The position numbers were made by a program, and so were the translations under genes. From contig CAIOKL010000255.1 of assembly GCA_903858915.1 (NCBI GenBank), positions 1-8,281 on the forward strand: a DNA stretch of 8,281 nt, in the 5' to 3' direction. Origin of the DNA: an uncultured Alphaproteobacteria bacterium (GTDB lineage Bacteria > Pseudomonadota > Alphaproteobacteria > Rickettsiales > UBA1997). The notes beneath the pieces are model-generated. The model saw only the letters and a list, made by a program, of their open reading frames with translations, ran no database searches and was not told the origin of the DNA. Below, piece by piece: positions 6,531 to 8,281 of the stretch (positions are counted from its first letter, which is position 1; every line of letters begins with the position of its first letter).

Positions 6531-7154
6531 ATGAATTTTACAATAATAACTGCGGGCGGTATCACTATGAGACCGCTTTCAATTATCGACATTGTTGCTT
6601 TGGCGATAATTTTTGATAAATTATTTTTCATAAAAAAATTTAGCAAATATCCCGAAAAATTGGCGGAGATTATCGAAACTTATGATTTCGATTGGAAAAA
6701 TTTTTCGCAAGAATTGAAAAAAATTAATCATGAAAATTATTATTATAAATTTTTTAAATCGCTTGATGAAAATAGGTCGCGACCAGTTTGGTGGCTTGAA
6801 TCGAGAGCTGGTGATGAAGCCAAAATTATCGAGAAAAAACTCAATAATAATTTGTGGATTTTAGAAACCATAACCACTTCCGCGCCTTTACTTGGGCTTC
6901 TTGGAACGATTTTTGGCATGATGTCTTCTTTCAAAATTATCGGCGCCAATGACATAATAAATCCAAATGGCGTAACCGCTGGAGTCGCTGAGAGTCTAAT
7001 CGCCACGGCATTTGGTTTGATTATTGCTTTGATAACTTTATGTGCTTTTAATTATTTTTCAAAAATTCAAAATCAAATTATTGATGACCTCGAAAGGCTC
7101 GGCACCAAAATTATTGAACATTTAAAAATCGATAACAAAATTCATGAAAATTAA
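6531..7154 (+). CDS. exbB: ExbB-type proton channel subunit (MotA/TolQ/ExbB family)
   Basis: ExbB forms the pentameric inner-membrane proton channel that, with ExbD, powers TonB. The 207-residue protein has the expected layout. TM1 is at about 11-34, preceded by the typical GGITMRPL segment, and a cytoplasmic domain spans about 35-112. TM2 (about 113-136) carries APLLGLLGTIFGMMSSF and TM3 (about 150-177) carries GVAESLIATAFGLIIAL. Thr126 and Thr159 match the conserved pore threonines (E. coli Thr148 and Thr181) with identical 33-residue spacing. The conserved GGITMRPL requires the start at 6531, only 2 nt after the receptor stop; GAGAG at 6518-6522 is the only weak Shine-Dalgarno-like sequence in the window. 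Its end overlaps exbD by 11 nt. TolQ is the main alternative, but the receptor and TonB neighbours favour ExbB. Confidence 0.9.
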   Translation: MNFTIITAGGITMRPLSIIDIVALAIIFDKLFFIKKFSKYPEKLAEIIETYDFDWKNFSQELKKINHENYYYKFFKSLDENRSRPVWWLESRAGDEAKIIEKKLNNNLWILETITTSAPLLGLLGTIFGMMSSFKIIGANDIINPNGVTAGVAESLIATAFGLIIALITLCAFNYFSKIQNQIIDDLERLGTKIIEHLKIDNKIHEN

Positions 7155-7545
7155 AAGATTAAATCCAACCAAAAAAGGCAAAATTGAAATCATTCCGATG
7201 ATTGATGTGATGTTTTTTTTATTGGCGACTTTTATTTTGGCATCGATCGCCATGCAGAAATATCAAGGCGTTGCGGTTAATTTAAACAAAGGAAGCGCTG
7301 AGAATATCAACGAACAACATCCATCAATAACTATTAGCATAACTCATGATAACCTAGTTTATATCAATAAAAAACAAGTATTATTTAGTGAAATTGCCAA
7401 TTCCTTAGAAAAATTAATTAACGATAAAAATAATAATATTTTGATCGCCAGCGACGAAAATTCTAAACAAGGCGTTGTTATGCAAGCGATGCTCGAAGCC
7501 AAAAAAGCCGGAGCGAAAAAATTTTCATTCATTGTTAAAAATTGA
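7144..7545 (+). CDS. exbD: ExbD-type energy transducer subunit (ExbD/TolR family)
   Basis: ExbD is the single-span partner of ExbB and carries the proton-translocating Asp. This 133-residue protein has a short basic cytoplasmic N-terminus (1-13), then IPMIDVMFFLLATFIL (17-32) with Asp21 matching the essential Asp25 of E. coli ExbD. A periplasmic domain of about 95 residues follows, ending in the usual QAMLEAKKAGAKKFSF segment (112-129). The length is normal. The ATG at 7144 lies inside the last codons of exbB (11-nt overlap), which suggests translational coupling. The tonB gene follows directly. TolR is the family alternative; context favours ExbD. Confidence 0.92.
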   Translation: MKIKRLNPTKKGKIEIIPMIDVMFFLLATFILASIAMQKYQGVAVNLNKGSAENINEQHPSITISITHDNLVYINKKQVLFSEIANSLEKLINDKNNNILIASDENSKQGVVMQAMLEAKKAGAKKFSFIVKN

Positions 7546-7547
7546 TT

Positions 7548-8102
7548 ATGCTTTATCCATTTCGAAGCTACGCCCTCGCGATTTTGTCCTATTTATCAAT
7601 AATTATTTTTGTGGGTTTAAAAGAAAAAACTATCAATAAAAATCCGCTAATTTCCTTGGAAATCGAAGCCGATTTTATTGGAATTACAAACCAGCATCAA
7701 AAAAAATCGACGATGCAAAAAGAAAAAAATATCAACAAAATTCAACTTCCGCAAATTTCTAAAAAAGAATTTAATGAAAAACAAGAAATTGAACCAAAGC
7801 ATGAAAATCAAGCTCTCGAGACCACAAATTCAAAAAATAATTTAGAAGCACAAAAAGTTGCGCCATTATATCAACCTCTTCCCGAAATTCCTTTTGATAT
7901 GCGAAGCGAAGCATTTTCGACTAAAATTATCGCTAAATTTTATATAGAAAAAGATGGCAGTGTCAGCGATGTTGAATTGCTCGAAATTTCGCACAATCCG
8001 CGATTAAATTTGTTGCTTTTGAAGTCTTTAAAAAAATGGCGCTTTGAGCCTTCGGGTCAGTCTTTGACGCAGGTTATAAATGTTAAGTTTGCTGTTCAGT
8101 GA
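7548..8102 (+). CDS. tonB: TonB-like energy transducer
   Basis: TonB spans the periplasm from an inner-membrane anchor and pulls on receptor TonB boxes. This 184-residue protein has an N-terminal signal-anchor (about 8-23), a spacer rich in Lys, Glu, Asn and Gln (about 24-105), and a C-terminal TonB domain (about 108-184). That domain has IIAKFYIEKDGSVSDVELLEIS (127-148) and KKWRFEP (162-168), the classic family pattern. Two points are unusual: the spacer has only a few prolines instead of the Pro-rich EP/KP rod, and the TM segment has no His matching E. coli TonB His20. I chose the ATG at 7548, 2 nt after the exbD stop; a TTG at 7542 would add two residues and overlap exbD by 4 nt. It is the last gene of the operon, and the repeat hairpin follows 53 nt later. 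Confidence 0.85.
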   Translation: MLYPFRSYALAILSYLSIIIFVGLKEKTINKNPLISLEIEADFIGITNQHQKKSTMQKEKNINKIQLPQISKKEFNEKQEIEPKHENQALETTNSKNNLEAQKVAPLYQPLPEIPFDMRSEAFSTKIIAKFYIEKDGSVSDVELLEISHNPRLNLLLLKSLKKWRFEPSGQSLTQVINVKFAVQ

Positions 8103-8155
8103 ATAAATTTCTACAAGACTCGGAAAGCTTACGGGTTCAAGCTCTCCCCTTGAGG

Positions 8156-8204
8156 GCTCTTCGCGTTTAAAAAATAGCCTAAACGGCTATTTTTAGCGAA
8201 GAGC
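8156..8204. terminator. Hairpin terminator after tonB
   Basis: This is the same terminator-like hairpin as in copy 1, with a 10-bp A/T-flanked inner stem, a TAAAC loop and a 9-bp outer stem. It starts 53 nt after the tonB stop and is the only strong hairpin there, so it is the likely end of the receptor-exbB-exbD-tonB transcript. As in copy 1, it should work on both strands. Confidence 0.55.
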
Positions 8205-8281
8205 GGGACAAGGAGCGATAGCGACGCAGGTCCCAGGGGCAAGTCGTCTTCGAAATCAAAATGAAATTTTGATTGAGAAAA
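8156..8281. repeat. Structured dispersed repeat, copy 2 (cut by the window end)
   Basis: This copy aligns with 3043-3167 over its whole length in the same orientation. The block 8160-8200 is identical, as are CGGGACAAGGAGCGA and ATTTTGATTGAGAAAA. Stems: outer GCTCTTCGC (8156-8164) with GCGAAGAGC (8196-8204); inner AAAAATAGCC with GGCTATTTTT; GGGAC (8205-8209) with GTCCC (8230-8234); AATCAAAAT (8254-8262) with ATTTTGATT (8266-8274). The part that differs most is the linker after GTCCC. Copy 1 continues past the matching end with GCGACGAAGCG, so this copy probably continues beyond 8281. Confidence 0.85.

Noticed and set aside
6413..6646. Minus-strand open frame across the receptor-exbB junction
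   Set aside because: It runs opposite two well-supported genes and shows no domain.

Overview
The window is about 8.3 kb of AT-rich DNA from a Gram-negative bacterium. An outer-membrane TonB-dependent receptor, an ExbB/ExbD/TonB energy module, an MlaE-type permease and a lipoprotein all imply two membranes. The base composition, the near absence of Shine-Dalgarno motifs, and the style of MutM and MlaE suggest an alphaproteobacterium, perhaps Rickettsiales-like. The lineage is inference and was not tested by a search.

Layout: positions 1-224 are AT-rich and hold no gene I can support. A minus-strand gene (225-1541) encodes an unrecognised protein with a small-residue-rich hydrophobic N-terminus and a proline-rich, internally repeated C-terminal half. 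A divergent AT-rich spacer (1542-1723) separates it from mutM (1724-2536), which is followed after 10 nt by a small lipoprotein gene (2547-2960). That pair converges on an mlaE-like permease gene on the minus strand (3184-3963). Copy 1 of a structured repeat lies between them. From 4045 to 8102 runs a plus-strand cluster: a DUF2946-like small membrane protein, a TonB-dependent receptor, ExbB, ExbD and TonB. Copy 2 of the repeat follows and reaches the window end.

How the genes work together: the 4045-8102 cluster looks like a self-contained outer-membrane import system. The receptor binds a substrate outside. ExbB and ExbD use the proton gradient to energise TonB, which acts on the receptor. 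The DUF2946-like protein has an H-x2-C-x2-C-H motif and a terminal RAPP motif. It points to a metal, possibly copper, but the substrate is not proven. MutM repairs oxidised purines. MlaE would be the permease of a phospholipid-trafficking ABC transporter, but its usual partners are not beside it.

The least explained element is the pair of about 125-bp repeats at 3043-3167 and 8156-8281. Their main hairpin has two compensatory base-pair changes between copies, and each lies just after a plus-strand transcription unit. They look like a dispersed structured element that also serves as a bidirectional terminator.
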